Counted from the first letter of the stretch, positions 42,836-51,254 are shown. The stretch: DNA of 64,000 nucleotides from an uncultured Clostridia bacterium (GCA_947597925.1 CANQFA010000003.1:1-64000), one strand, 5' to 3'. Notes: generated by a model from the letters alone, not told the origin. Made by a program: numbers and translations.

Positions 42836-43516
42836 CTATTTCCCGACATAAAATGTTCTGCAGTCCTCCACGCGAAAACAGCCCAAAACGCCGCTCATCC
42901 ATGCGCCCGTATCGAGGTGAATTTTATGATAGTCGCGGACATGGTCCCCTCGTTTTCCCTCTCGAAGGAAGCGCGTGATCTGCGTGCCGCCGCCCAAGCT
43001 CATGGAAGTCGTGTGTCCGAAAAAGACGCATTTCCCGCCGCGGGGAAGAACGTCGGGATCCTTGAAGACGCGGTCATAGACGAGCTGCTCGGGGGAGGCG
43101 TCCTTGAGCGGTAACATGCACCCCTCCCCGTCAAGCGGAAGACCCGCATGCACACAGATGTAGTCCTCCGCCTCGTAAAAATACGGGAGCGCCTCCATGC
43201 GGTCGACCGTCTCCCAGTCGAGAAGTCCGCCGTCGTCGGGAAAATATCTCCGCAGCTTGTCCAAAACGGAGTCATAGTCGCGCGCATCCCGCATGAGCGT
43301 CCAGTAGTACTTGAGAAAGTCGTACTCATGATTGCCCGCGAGGAGCACGGCATGCTTCATGGAGAAGAGAAGTTTTGTAAGGCGCACGGAATGCTTCCCC
43401 TTCTCGATCATATCCCCGCAGGAGATGAGGATGTCGCCGTCCGAAAAGTTCACCTTCTCCAAAAGTCTGCAAAACAGCTCGTATTCGCCGTGAATGTCGG
43501 AAAGAATGTAGGTCAT
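42836..43516 (-). CDS. PPP-family metallophosphatase
   Basis: 226 residues. The PPP signature motifs are all present: SDIHGE near residue 6, GDMIEKG, GNHE, CVHAGLP and FFGHT, ligands for the two metal ions. Such proteins act on phosphoproteins, dinucleoside tetraphosphates or RNA ends; the substrate is not evident here. Its ATG lies one base after the TAA of the upstream nuclease-like gene, so the two are translationally coupled. Confidence 0.88.
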   Translation of the reverse strand: MTYILSDIHGEYELFCRLLEKVNFSDGDILISCGDMIEKGKHSVRLTKLLFSMKHAVLLAGNHEYDFLKYYWTLMRDARDYDSVLDKLRRYFPDDGGLLDWETVDRMEALPYFYEAEDYICVHAGLPLDGEGCMLPLKDASPEQLVYDRVFKDPDVLPRGGKCVFFGHTTSMSLGGGTQITRFLREGKRGDHVRDYHKIHLDTGAWMSGVLGCFRVEDCRTFYVGK

Positions 43517-43517
43517 G

Positions 43518-44105
43518 TTATGGTTGAATTTCGAGTAAATAATATCTTCTCTTGTCGGAGGGATCGGCCGTTATCCGATGCCAAACGATATCGTAGCTTC
43601 CTGCTATCGTCACTTCTTCGGGCTTCCTCTTGGCGGGATTTTTGATGCATCCGTGGATCCGCTCTGCTGCGCCGCCGTTCGGCCTGAAATATCTGTAGAT
43701 GCTGCCATCTTCGCGTTTGGGGAGATAGAAGCCCTCCTGCTCCACGACCGTCAGAACGAAGGTCCTGTCGAACCCGTTTTCTTTCAGCTCTTCCATGAAC
43801 CTGATGTCCTGAATGAATTTGAACATCTCATTGGGGAATTCTCCGTTGCGCGGATACTTGAGCTCGATCGCGTACTTCTCTCTCATATTTCCCTCTCTGC
43901 TGTACAGTACGATATCGATCTCGCGCTTTACGGTCGACCCTTTGATCCCGAAAAAAGAGGTGTTGCGCTCGAATTGAACTCTGTAGTTCAACGCCCGCTC
44001 CCTCAAAAATATGCCCAATTCGTGCTGTAGGGAAAATTCATTGTAAATTTCCAAGTCCGCATGGCTTGCAATATAGGGCATGAACCCCTCTAAAAGCTGT
44101 CTCAC
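43518..44105 (-). CDS. PD-(D/E)XK nuclease-fold protein
   Basis: 195 residues from GTG at 44105, backed by GAGGAGGCGGCG. The stretch HELGIFLRERALNYRVQFER, then KREIDIVLYS and YAIELKYPRNGE gives the E...D...E-x-K pattern of a restriction-endonuclease-like fold. It ends YYLLEIQP. No DNA-binding or helicase domain is attached. It is followed by the coupled phosphatase gene and preceded by the DUF2779 nuclease gene, 60 bases away. Whether it cuts DNA is inferred from the fold pattern only. Confidence 0.72.
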   Translation of the reverse strand: MRQLLEGFMPYIASHADLEIYNEFSLQHELGIFLRERALNYRVQFERNTSFFGIKGSTVKREIDIVLYSREGNMREKYAIELKYPRNGEFPNEMFKFIQDIRFMEELKENGFDRTFVLTVVEQEGFYLPKREDGSIYRYFRPNGGAAERIHGCIKNPAKRKPEEVTIAGSYDIVWHRITADPSDKRRYYLLEIQP

Positions 44106-44165
44106 CGCCGCCTCCTCTACAGTCTTTCCCGCCGCCTTGAATTTGCGATCTGTTTTAAGAATTCT

Positions 44166-45662
44166 TTACGAGACGACCCGCTTGAGTTCCTCGTACACCT
44201 TTACCATGGCGTAGGTGTCGAGCGCACAATATTTCAAAAGATTATGCTCTGCCTTTGCGCGTTCCTCCTCGGGCATACCTTTAAGCCGCGGGAAAAGTTC
44301 CATCGCTTCACCGCCGTTATGCACGCCCTCCAAGTTGTGATAGTTGAGCTCGGGATCGTCGGGGAAGAGGGCGGGGAGGACGCTCTTGATGGAAAACGAC
44401 CCACCCATGTCGCGGGTGTAATAGTATCCCTTTTGGAAGGGGACGAGGAGATCTTTCACATTGTCCATGATCCTGAGGAGGTGCTCGGAGAGGTCGGGGA
44501 AGGCCGCCGCGAGCTCTTTGAGACGATTGCATTCAAAAGTCTTATTGAAGACAATGACACGACCGTCCGCGGGGATGTCCGCCACGAGCCCCTCGGCAAG
44601 CGCCCTCCTCGGGTCCTCTTCGGGGCGGCCGAGAAATTCTCTGTGCGCGAGGGTGCCGTCTGTCTGCAGGATATGCAGCGAATATTGCACGGGGATCTGT
44701 TGGTACGGCCTCGTGCCGACATATTGCGGAATGATGGGCTGCACCGACTCGAAATCGAGAAAACAGAGCGGGAAGGAGAGCGTCTTTAAGAATTCTCCGA
44801 TGCCCGCACGGTCGACATAGGCCCCCTTGTCCGCGAGGGCATAGTCCACTTGCATGCGGCGGATGCCGGTCAACTTGACCCCCGCCTTCAGAATGTCCTC
44901 ATAGCTATGGACCCCCCTGTGATACAGCTCGAGCTTCTTCTTGAAAAAACAGCCGTAGAGGTCAAAGACGGACGGCGAGGGCAAATTTCGCGTGCAATAA
45001 CCGAAGAAGGCGCAGGGATAGGGATCTCTGCACGCTTCGGAGAGGTCTACGGCGGGCTCTGTGGGCGCACTCATGACTTTCTCCGCCTCTTTGAGACTTG
45101 TCTCCACCATTTTGAGTTCCTCCTCGACGAGGGGCGTGACTTCGGTGATGCGGAAGAATTTGGAGATGTCGAGCGTGCCGCCGAAGACATAGCTCGTATC
45201 GACGGTGACGAGGAAGATCCTCCTGACCCTGACACCGCATCTTTCGAGGACATATTTCTGATAGGCGGTATCGACGATGTAGACATAGTGGTCGGGCGAG
45301 GTGCTGCTCTTGACCTCGTAGATGTCGTAGCCGTCGCCATTTTTTCGGAGGATATCCACGGCGCAATACAGCCCTTGGTAGTCGAAAGACGCCTCGCAGA
45401 TATTGTCTCTCCCCTCGGCGAGATATTGCTTTGTGAGCTCCTTCATCTTGTCGAGATCGAGCCCGCCGCCCGCCTTATGCGAGGTGACCTCGACAAAGTC
45501 GCCGAAGAGGCCCATCGCGAGGTCGCCCACCTCATTGCCTGCGTCGAAACGCGCCTGCGTCTCGGCATCGATATGATACTCCTCGGGCTTATACTTTTTG
45601 AGCCACGAAATTTTCGGACACTGCCTGAAGTCACAATATTTCGATTTGCTGAAGTAGAACAT
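44166..45662 (-). CDS. DUF2779 protein: Cas4-like nuclease fused to DEDD exonuclease domain
   Basis: 498 residues from ATG at 45662 (GGGGGGAAATT upstream). N-terminal part is Cas4/RecB-like: FSKSKYCDFRQCPKISWL, the active-site pattern AVDILRKNG...YEVKSST (D...E-x-K) and the cluster CRDPYPCAFFGYC, giving Cys ligands for an Fe-S cluster. The C-terminal part is DUF2779, an RNase H-like DEDD domain with FLDFES, VFNKTFECNRLKEL and YCALDTYAMVKVYEEL. It may act as a DNA/RNA exonuclease. First gene of the four-gene run, with its own promoter. Confidence 0.85.
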   Translation of the reverse strand: MFYFSKSKYCDFRQCPKISWLKKYKPEEYHIDAETQARFDAGNEVGDLAMGLFGDFVEVTSHKAGGGLDLDKMKELTKQYLAEGRDNICEASFDYQGLYCAVDILRKNGDGYDIYEVKSSTSPDHYVYIVDTAYQKYVLERCGVRVRRIFLVTVDTSYVFGGTLDISKFFRITEVTPLVEEELKMVETSLKEAEKVMSAPTEPAVDLSEACRDPYPCAFFGYCTRNLPSPSVFDLYGCFFKKKLELYHRGVHSYEDILKAGVKLTGIRRMQVDYALADKGAYVDRAGIGEFLKTLSFPLCFLDFESVQPIIPQYVGTRPYQQIPVQYSLHILQTDGTLAHREFLGRPEEDPRRALAEGLVADIPADGRVIVFNKTFECNRLKELAAAFPDLSEHLLRIMDNVKDLLVPFQKGYYYTRDMGGSFSIKSVLPALFPDDPELNYHNLEGVHNGGEAMELFPRLKGMPEEERAKAEHNLLKYCALDTYAMVKVYEELKRVVS

Positions 45663-45727
45663 AATTTCCCCCCATGTACTTTGAATCTTCCTCGGACGAG
45701 GCATCACGTGTAGGCCTATCTATAAAA

Positions 45728-45756
45728 ACTATATCACAACCGTGCGGTTTCGTCAA
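45728..45756 (-). promoter_or_regulatory. Promoter of the DUF2779 operon
   Basis: Minus strand TTGACG (45751-45756), 17-base spacer, TATAGT (45728-45733), 65 bases before the ATG. The rest of 45663-45874 shows nothing further. Confidence 0.8.
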
Positions 45757-45874
45757 CGGGTCAGCGAAGATTCGTGCAAATTCCCCCATGCGCGCGGGTG
45801 AAACTCCGAGCGGAAATTCCTTTGCGGCGAAGGAAAATTTTCTCGGCGTTTTGCAAAACGATGACGGAAATGCC

Positions 45875-45904
45875 TTGACAGCCCTGCCCTCCTTGTTGTA
45901 TAAT
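45875..45904 (+). promoter_or_regulatory. Promoter of tRNA-Ala
   Basis: Perfect TTGACA (45875-45880), 18-base spacer, perfect TATAAT (45899-45904), 11 bases before the mature tRNA end. Confidence 0.9.
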
Positions 45905-45915
45905 GAAAGAGCTAT

Positions 45916-45991
45916 GGGGGTATAGCTCAGTTGGTAGAGCGCTTGAATGGCATTCAAGAGGTCACGTGTTCGACTCACGCTATCTCCACCA
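45916..45991 (+). tRNA. tRNA-Ala(GGC)
   Basis: 76 bases including encoded CCA. The acceptor arms GGGGGTA and TATCTCC pair, the D arm GCTCAGTTGGTAGAGC and T arm GTTCGACTC are normal, and the anticodon loop is ATGGCAT, giving anticodon GGC, which reads GCC. Confidence 0.96.
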
Positions 45992-46009
45992 ATCGCCGCA
46001 AGGCGCAGT

Positions 46010-46043
46010 AAAAAGGGAGGTGTCTATACGGCACCTCCTTTTT
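46010..46043 (+). terminator. Terminator after tRNA-Ala
   Basis: GGAGGTG and CACCTCC pair, extended by the A and T runs on either side, with TTTTT after the stem. Confidence 0.88.
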
Positions 46044-46137
46044 CGTTCGCTTTATCTTTCCTCGGCGTTGCGGAGCCATCTCTTTTCGAGGGAGGAGGGG
46101 CTTCGCAGATTTCCCCTATCTTTCACAAAAAATCGCA

Positions 46138-46165
46138 TTGCTTTTCCGCGCGAATATGATATAAT
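46138..46165 (+). promoter_or_regulatory. Promoter of the ABC exporter operon
   Basis: TTGCTT (46138-46143), 16-base spacer, TATAAT (46160-46165), 17 bases before the ATG. Confidence 0.75.
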
Positions 46166-46182
46166 GTCCGTGAGGAAATATC

Positions 46183-46884
46183 ATGAGCTATCTTGAACTC
46201 GAACATGTCTCAAAGGTCTACCAAAGCGGCTCGGTGGCCGTGCAGGCGATGCGCGACGTCTCCTTCTCTCTGGAGAGCGGCGAATTTGCCGTCGTGCTCG
46301 GCTCGAGCGGGGCGGGCAAGACCACCCTTCTGAACCTCCTCGGGGGGATGGATACCGCCACGGAGGGGAAGATCGTGCTGGACGGCAAGGACATCACCGC
46401 CCTCACGCGGAAGGGGCTCACCGAGTACCGCAGAAACGACGTGGGCTTCATCTTCCAATTTTATAATCTCATGCCCAACCTCACCGCGCTCGAAAATGTG
46501 GAGATCGCGGTGGAGATCTGTAAAAATGCTCTCGACCCCGCGACCGTCCTCACCGATGTGGGCCTCGGCGACCGCCTTGCCAATTTCCCCGCGCAGCTCT
46601 CGGGCGGGGAACAGCAGCGCGTTTCCATTGCCCGCGCCATGGCGAAGAACCCCAAGCTCCTCCTCTGTGATGAGCCGACGGGCGCCCTCGACGACAAGAC
46701 GGGCAAAAAGGTGCTGCGCCTCCTCCATGACGTCTCGCGGCGGAGCGGAAAGCTCGTCGTCGTGGTCACGCACAATGCCGCCCTCCGCGAGATGGCCGAT
46801 CGGGTCATCCGCATCCGCGACGGAAAGATCGAGAGCGTCGTACAAAACGACCATCCCCGCCCCATTGAGGAGATCGAGTGGTGA
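46183..46884 (+). CDS. ABC transporter ATP-binding protein (MacB/LolD family)
   Basis: 233 residues. Walker A GSSGAGKTTLLN, signature LSGGEQQRVSIARAMA, Walker B LLLCDEPTGALD and the H-loop VVVVTHN. It belongs to the type VII (MacB/LolD/FtsE) group that works with FtsX-like permeases to move peptides or lipids or to transmit force across the membrane. GAGGAAATATC precedes the ATG. It overlaps the permease gene, so the two form one transporter. Confidence 0.94.
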   Translation: MSYLELEHVSKVYQSGSVAVQAMRDVSFSLESGEFAVVLGSSGAGKTTLLNLLGGMDTATEGKIVLDGKDITALTRKGLTEYRRNDVGFIFQFYNLMPNLTALENVEIAVEICKNALDPATVLTDVGLGDRLANFPAQLSGGEQQRVSIARAMAKNPKLLLCDEPTGALDDKTGKKVLRLLHDVSRRSGKLVVVVTHNAALREMADRVIRIRDGKIESVVQNDHPRPIEEIEW

Positions 46885-48818
46885 AGACTGCATTCAAGAC
46901 ATTTACCCGCATGTTCCTGCGGCATAAGGCACGCCTTGTTTCCGTCATTCTCATGGTACTTGTGAGCGTCGGCTTCTGCGCCGGGATCGCCATGGGGACG
47001 GACAAGATGAATGCCGCCCTCGACGATGTATACCGCGAGAAAAATGTGGCCGACCTCATTGTGAAGAGCACGCGGGAGGAGGGATTTACCGAGGAGGAGC
47101 TCGCCCTCTTTTCGGAGCGCTACGGCGAGGAAAATCTCCTCCGCAGTGCCTCGCTCGAATTTGAGGGAAATGCCATGCAGGCGGAGACCGACTATCTCGG
47201 CATGTCCGTCTCGGTAGACATCGCCTTCCGCGGGACGGGTATGGGCGTTACGCGCGTCTACTTCTACGACATGCCCCCCTCGGACGTGGTCATCGGCAAG
47301 CTGAGCATCCTCAAAGAACAGCACAAAACCGAGGACGGCGTATACGAGATCTATGCGGAGCGCGCCACCCCGCAGCTTCGGGAATATGCGCTCGGGACCT
47401 CTCTCGGCGCCGACCTCACCTTCACGGTGCAGACCCCCTTCGGAGAGGTCACGCAGGAGGAGCACTACGACTTTTCGGTGTGCGGCATCATAGAAGATCC
47501 CATGCACATGGCGACCCGCAAGGACCCCTCTCTCCTCTTCCGCGACGAAGAGGACGAGCCCAAGGAGCTGGAGTCCGTCCTCTACATCTTCGATTCCCGC
47601 TTCTTCGACGAGGGGCACGCCCCCAACGTGGGAGATGTCGCCGTCCGCCTCCCCGCGCATCACGGCGAAGTGCTCTCTTCCGCCTATAAAAATTATGTGG
47701 AAGAGGAGAAAGCCGCCCTCGAGGAGCTTCTCGGCGTAGACCGCAAGGCGGAGATACTCACCCTCTCGGAAAACTACAGCTTCGCCTCCTTCCATGAGTA
47801 TGCCGCCAAGATCGGGGGCATCGGCTATGTGATGATGGCGGTCTTTCTGGCGGTGACCCTCCTCGTGGTGCTCTCCACGATGATCCGCCTCCTCGACGAA
47901 GAGCGCGGGCAGATCGCATGTCTCACGACGCTCGGCTATTCGCCCTTCTCCATCCTCGCAAAATATCTCCTCTTCGCCGCCATCGGCACGATCGTCGGCG
48001 CCCTGCTCGGGTATTTTGCGGGGCTGGGGCTCTCCTATATCATCTATCGGAATTTCGACTGGAACTACTCGCTCCCGCCCTACCCCGCGGGGATGAACCC
48101 CGTCTTCTCGCTCGTCATTGCGGCGATCATCGTGCTCTCCACCCTGCTCGCGACTCTGCTTGCGGGGCGGCTCAAACTGCGGGAGCGCCCTGCCGACCTC
48201 CTCCGTCCCCGCCCTCCCCGCTCGGGAAGGAAGGTCCTCCTCGAGAAGATCCCCCTGCTCTGGAACCGATTTTCCTTCCGCTATAAGTCCTCCCTTCGGA
48301 ATGTCTTCCGCTATAAAATTCGCTTTTTTATGACGGTCATCGCGGGCATGGCTGCCACTGCGCTTGTCCTCGCGGGGCTCGCCGTCCTCGATTGCTGCCT
48401 CTTTCAGGATGTGGGCACGGCCGCCATGATCGGGGTGGGCATCGTCGTCGTCATCTTCGCCGCCCTCCTCGACTTCGTCGTCATCTACACGCTCACCAAT
48501 ATCAATGTCTCCGAACGGGAGCGTGAACTCGCGACCCTCATGGTGCTCGGATATCATGACAGGGAGGTCACGGGGTATATCTTCCGCGAGATCTATATGA
48601 CGGGCGGGATCGGGATCGCACTCGGCCTTCCCCTCGGCTGTCTGCTCTGCTACTGCATCTTCGAAGTCATGGGCTTCGGCTCCATCCCCGGCATCAGTTG
48701 GTTCGTGTGGCTCCTCGCGCCCCTCCTCTCCGCGCTCTTTACCTTCCTCGTCACGCGCATGCTTGCCCACAAGATCAAGAAGATAAACATGAACGAATCG
48801 CTCAAGGCCATCGAGTAA
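46881..48818 (+). CDS. FtsX-like ABC transporter permease
   Basis: 645 residues from the GTG at 46881, which overlaps the ATPase stop (GTGA); the GTG at 46878 is an alternative. An N-terminal TM (about 18-38), a large extracytoplasmic domain (about 40-310), then two FtsX domains with the core LDEERGQIACLTTLGYSPFS and SERERELATLMVLGYHDREV, each followed by paired membrane segments. The second ends MLAHKIKKINMNESLKAIE. The duplicate FtsX layout is typical of antimicrobial peptide exporters and sensors; no two-component system is adjacent to confirm that. Confidence 0.92.
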   Translation: MKTAFKTFTRMFLRHKARLVSVILMVLVSVGFCAGIAMGTDKMNAALDDVYREKNVADLIVKSTREEGFTEEELALFSERYGEENLLRSASLEFEGNAMQAETDYLGMSVSVDIAFRGTGMGVTRVYFYDMPPSDVVIGKLSILKEQHKTEDGVYEIYAERATPQLREYALGTSLGADLTFTVQTPFGEVTQEEHYDFSVCGIIEDPMHMATRKDPSLLFRDEEDEPKELESVLYIFDSRFFDEGHAPNVGDVAVRLPAHHGEVLSSAYKNYVEEEKAALEELLGVDRKAEILTLSENYSFASFHEYAAKIGGIGYVMMAVFLAVTLLVVLSTMIRLLDEERGQIACLTTLGYSPFSILAKYLLFAAIGTIVGALLGYFAGLGLSYIIYRNFDWNYSLPPYPAGMNPVFSLVIAAIIVLSTLLATLLAGRLKLRERPADLLRPRPPRSGRKVLLEKIPLLWNRFSFRYKSSLRNVFRYKIRFFMTVIAGMAATALVLAGLAVLDCCLFQDVGTAAMIGVGIVVVIFAALLDFVVIYTLTNINVSERERELATLMVLGYHDREVTGYIFREIYMTGGIGIALGLPLGCLLCYCIFEVMGFGSIPGISWFVWLLAPLLSALFTFLVTRMLAHKIKKINMNESLKAIE

Positions 48819-48825
48819 AAAGAAA

Positions 48826-48856
48826 GGACAGCGTCTCTCGCTGTCCATGATTTTTT
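48826..48856 (+). terminator. Terminator of the ABC exporter operon
   Basis: GGACAGCG (48826-48833) and CGCTGTCC (48839-48846) form a perfect 8-bp stem, followed after four bases by TTTTTT. Confidence 0.8.
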
Positions 48857-48891
48857 CGAAAAACCGCCCCCATGTGCGCTTTTTCCTTCTC

Positions 48892-49242
48892 TCAGATCAC
48901 TCCGCCGCCGCTCGGCAACATCCCCCCGTACATGAACAGGAGCATCAAACAATAGGCGATGAAGAGGATCTCAAGCACAATCGAGATCGAGCTCAGGATG
49001 ATGCCCGCAAGTGCCAATCCCTTACCGCTTCCGCCGTAGCGCGGCGCGTTGCGATAGCCGATGATGGAGCAGACCAGTCCCACGATCGTAAAGACGAAGG
49101 AAAAGACAAACCCGATGATCGCAAGGGTATTGACCTCCTTTCTTTCGGGCTCCGTCGCCACAAGCGGCCTCACGGGCACGCCGCACCTTGGACAGATGAC
49201 GGCTCTGTCATCGATTTGACTTCCGCAATTTGAACAAAACAT
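48892..49242 (-). CDS. Zinc-ribbon membrane protein, DUF4190-like (copy 1)
   Basis: 116 residues: an N-terminal zinc ribbon (MFCSNCGSQIDD...CPRCG, C-x2-C twice), a short linker, then two hydrophobic regions with a DUF4190-type pattern (GLVCSIIGYRNAPRYGGSGK). Probably a small inner-membrane protein with the metal-binding head in the cytoplasm. GGAGGTAAAAG precedes the ATG. Its neighbour at 49262 is a paralog of the same layout. Function unknown. Confidence 0.8.
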   Translation of the reverse strand: MFCSNCGSQIDDRAVICPRCGVPVRPLVATEPERKEVNTLAIIGFVFSFVFTIVGLVCSIIGYRNAPRYGGSGKGLALAGIILSSISIVLEILFIAYCLMLLFMYGGMLPSGGGVI

Positions 49243-49261
49243 CTTTTACCTCCACGTAATG

Positions 49262-49585
49262 TCATGCAAGCGCATTCTCCATGGCCGCCAGCACGAAAGG
49301 ATACATCGCAATCGCGATGACGACCCAAATGACGGAGATAATGAGTCCCGCGATCGCGAGCCCCTTTCCTTTTCCGCCGAATTTAGGCGCCTGCACGAGT
49401 CCGATGATGGAGAAGACGATCCCCAACCATCCGCCGAGAATGGAGAAGATGAGCCCGAGGACCGCAAAGATATTGGTCTTCTGCTCGGTCGTCGCCGTCG
49501 TGGAATACGGTTTCACGGGCACGCCGCACTTCGGACAAATGGTGGCGTTGTCATCGATCTCGCTTCCGCAAGTTGGACAAAACAT
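49262..49585 (-). CDS. Zinc-ribbon membrane protein, DUF4190-like (copy 2)
   Basis: 107 residues, a paralog of the next gene: MFCPTCGSEIDDNATICPKC gives the zinc ribbon, followed by a TATTEQK linker and hydrophobic segments with SIIGLVQAPKFGGKGKGLA. AAGGAGG lies before the ATG. The 19-base spacing to copy 1 shows they are co-transcribed and probably arose by tandem duplication. Function unknown. The tract up to the tmRNA promoter at 49750 holds nothing else I can support. Confidence 0.8.
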   Translation of the reverse strand: MFCPTCGSEIDDNATICPKCGVPVKPYSTTATTEQKTNIFAVLGLIFSILGGWLGIVFSIIGLVQAPKFGGKGKGLAIAGLIISVIWVVIAIAMYPFVLAAMENALA

Positions 49586-49749
49586 ACCAAGATACCTCCT
49601 TATTAAGATTCCTATACCATTTTACCATACTCCGCACTTCCCGTGATATCGTTTTCAATATCTTCTGTACATCTTTCGGGACAAGTCCTGTCTTTTGCGG
49701 ATCGCGGGGGCGGAATTTCGGAAAAATTTTCGAAATGCCCCAAAAGCGT

Positions 49750-49778
49750 TTGACAAACGGGCGCGCGGGGTATATGAT
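49750..49778 (+). promoter_or_regulatory. Promoter of ssrA
   Basis: Perfect TTGACA (49750-49755), 17-base spacer, TATGAT (49773-49778), 18 bases before the mature 5' end. Confidence 0.9.
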
Positions 49779-49796
49779 ATACACACAAAAATTTAT

Positions 49797-50183
49797 GGGC
49801 CTGTTACGGATTCGATTGCAAGCGGATCTCGACGGACGCACGCCGGAGGCTCGGCTCCGTAAAAACGGGAAAATTTTAATTGCTGATAATAAAAGCAGAA
49901 GAACCGCTACCCGTCGCGCTTCGGCTCGCCGCGTAGCACTTGCGGCGTAAACTCATACGCTCCGTCCTCCCCGCATTGCCTACGGTGCGGGTGCAGGGCG
50001 TCAATCAAGTAGGGAACGTTGTGCCTCGGCGGACCTCCCCCGATGCATGATGAATTCCGGAGGTGTGCCCCCGAAAGAGTTTGTCTATGGACTCTTCGGG
50101 AGCGAGACTGACCACAGACTAAGCGTGTAGTGTCCGCGAATGAACCTTGTAAGACCGGAGTTCGACTCTCCGCAGGTCCACCA
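49797..50183 (+). ncRNA. ssrA: tmRNA (ssrA) with a long arginine-rich tag
   Basis: 387 bases including encoded CCA. The 5' end GGGCCTGTTACGGATTCGA and 3' end GGAGTTCGACTCTCCGCAGGT pair as a tRNA-like domain (GGGCCTG with CAGGTCC). The resume frame opens at GCT (49882) and closes at TAA (49948-49950): 22 codons, beginning ADNKSRR and ending RRVALAA. The VALAA end is the usual proteolysis signal, but the tag is twice the common length and holds six Arg and one Lys. The rest is the pseudoknot region. tmRNA with SmpB frees stalled ribosomes. Confidence 0.95.
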
Positions 50184-50241
50184 TAACAAGCAAATACGCA
50201 CCCTACATTATTGACGGGATCGTGTTTGCTATCGACACAAA

Positions 50242-50275
50242 ACACCGCTTCAAAGAATGAGGCGGTGTCTTTTTG
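50242..50275 (+). terminator. Terminator of ssrA
   Basis: ACACCGC (50242-50248) and GCGGTGT (50262-50268) pair, followed by CTTTTTG. It lies 58 bases past the tmRNA and also between it and the convergent holin-like gene. Confidence 0.8.
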
Positions 50276-50279
50276 TTAT

Positions 50280-50675
50280 TTACTTTTTGTCGGTTTCGTC
50301 CGACTCACTCGGCTTGTCCGTTTCGGCTGTTTGCTTCGTGAAAAGCCGTTTGAGGAAGTCAAAAATCTTTGCGAACAGATTGCCAACCGAGGTTGCTTTA
50401 ATAAGGTTGTAGCAAGTCTGATTTAGCAAGAGAATTGCTGCCGCAAGAGCCAAGAAGTAGTTGACCTCGAACTGTTTCAGTACAAGCAAATAGATAGCGG
50501 AGCCGATGAGCGAGAACGCCACCGAGATGCCTATGTACAGGTAATGGCGATACTTTTCCTCAACTTTGGAGAAGCAGTTATAATGCTTCAAGATGCCGAG
50601 AATACCGATCCCCGTAAGCGCGATGAGCGTGAGAACGAGTCCGTAGTTTTTCAAAAATATGAGCATTTCTTCCAT
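50280..50675 (-). CDS. Small membrane protein, holin-like, possible phage remnant
   Basis: 131 residues with about three or four membrane segments (LVLTLIALTGIGILGIL, YLYIGISVAFSLIGSAIYLL, YFLALAAAILLLNQT) and a charged C-terminal tail (TAETDKPSESDETDKK). Size and layout resemble small phage holin-like proteins but no family motif is certain. It lies next to the tmRNA, a frequent integration site, and beside a degraded phage-like fragment. A ribosome site GGAGGTAAAATATC precedes the ATG. Confidence 0.55.
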   Translation of the reverse strand: MEEMLIFLKNYGLVLTLIALTGIGILGILKHYNCFSKVEEKYRHYLYIGISVAFSLIGSAIYLLVLKQFEVNYFLALAAAILLLNQTCYNLIKATSVGNLFAKIFDFLKRLFTKQTAETDKPSESDETDKK

Positions 50676-50691
50676 GATATTTTACCTCCAA

Positions 50692-50829
50692 TTATTTTGT
50701 TTCGATGGGTGGTTCTTCGGGGAGAGCCATAATGTCATCGTATAGTTTTGTAATGACACCGTTTCCCCCGAGTTCGTGGTAGGCTTCATACGCCCGCCTT
50801 GCGCTTTCTTTGGCGTATATCGGGCAAAA
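50692..50829 (-). pseudogene. Fragment of a phage-type protein
   Basis: The C-terminal ~45 codons read as protein (CPIYAKESARRAYEAYHELG, then GNGVITKLYDDIMALPEEPP), a pattern I associate with small phage proteins next to holins. Upstream the frame stays open but enters AT-rich sequence antisense to the gene at 50885 and loses coding character, and there is no start with a ribosome site. I read it as a truncated remnant. Confidence 0.45.
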
Positions 50830-50884
50830 CTTCTTCTCGGTGTATGATGATTGTACGAAAAACAGTAATTTAGCGGAGGAAGTA

Positions 50885-51190
50885 ATGCCAAAAATAACTT
50901 TTGAAGAAATTAAGTCTTTGTTATTAAAAAGTATAAATGAGTGTGATTGTGAAGCTGAATTGAGTTTAACATTTGCAGACAAAGACAATGAGTATATGAT
51001 TATAATTTATCACGACCATTGCTCATTTCAAAGGTGTGGAACGTCCGAACAACAGAGCGGTGAATATAATTACTCAACATTAGATGAATTATATAAGGCA
51101 CAACAAATAGACAACATTGTTTTAGAAAGAGATTGGGACAAAATTAAAGATATTCAAAGTATAGATTTGGAAATATTAGGTCTTTGGTAA
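50885..51190 (+). CDS. Unknown AT-rich small protein, 101 residues
   Basis: From ATG at 50885 with GGAGGAAGTA upstream. An acidic, soluble protein beginning MPKITFEEIKSLLLKSINEC and ending SIDLEILGLW. It is not recognised. Base composition is strikingly AT-rich compared with everything around it, pointing to recent transfer. It lies between the phage-like fragment and a clear terminator, so it may be a small cargo gene. Confidence 0.6.
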   Translation: MPKITFEEIKSLLLKSINECDCEAELSLTFADKDNEYMIIIYHDHCSFQRCGTSEQQSGEYNYSTLDELYKAQQIDNIVLERDWDKIKDIQSIDLEILGLW

Positions 51191-51254
51191 AGTTTTGAAT
51201 TATTGGAACAATGGAATGCAAGATAAATTTCAATTTACGGAGACTACAAAGAAA

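Noticed and set aside
45631-45978. 115-codon minus-strand ORF
   Set aside because: It overlaps tRNA-Ala antisense and the DUF2779 promoter region and has no ribosome site.
46461-48848. 795-codon minus-strand ORF
   Set aside because: Antisense of the ABC exporter genes; compositionally an artefact.
49907-50245. 112-codon minus-strand ORF
   Set aside because: Lies antisense inside the tmRNA.
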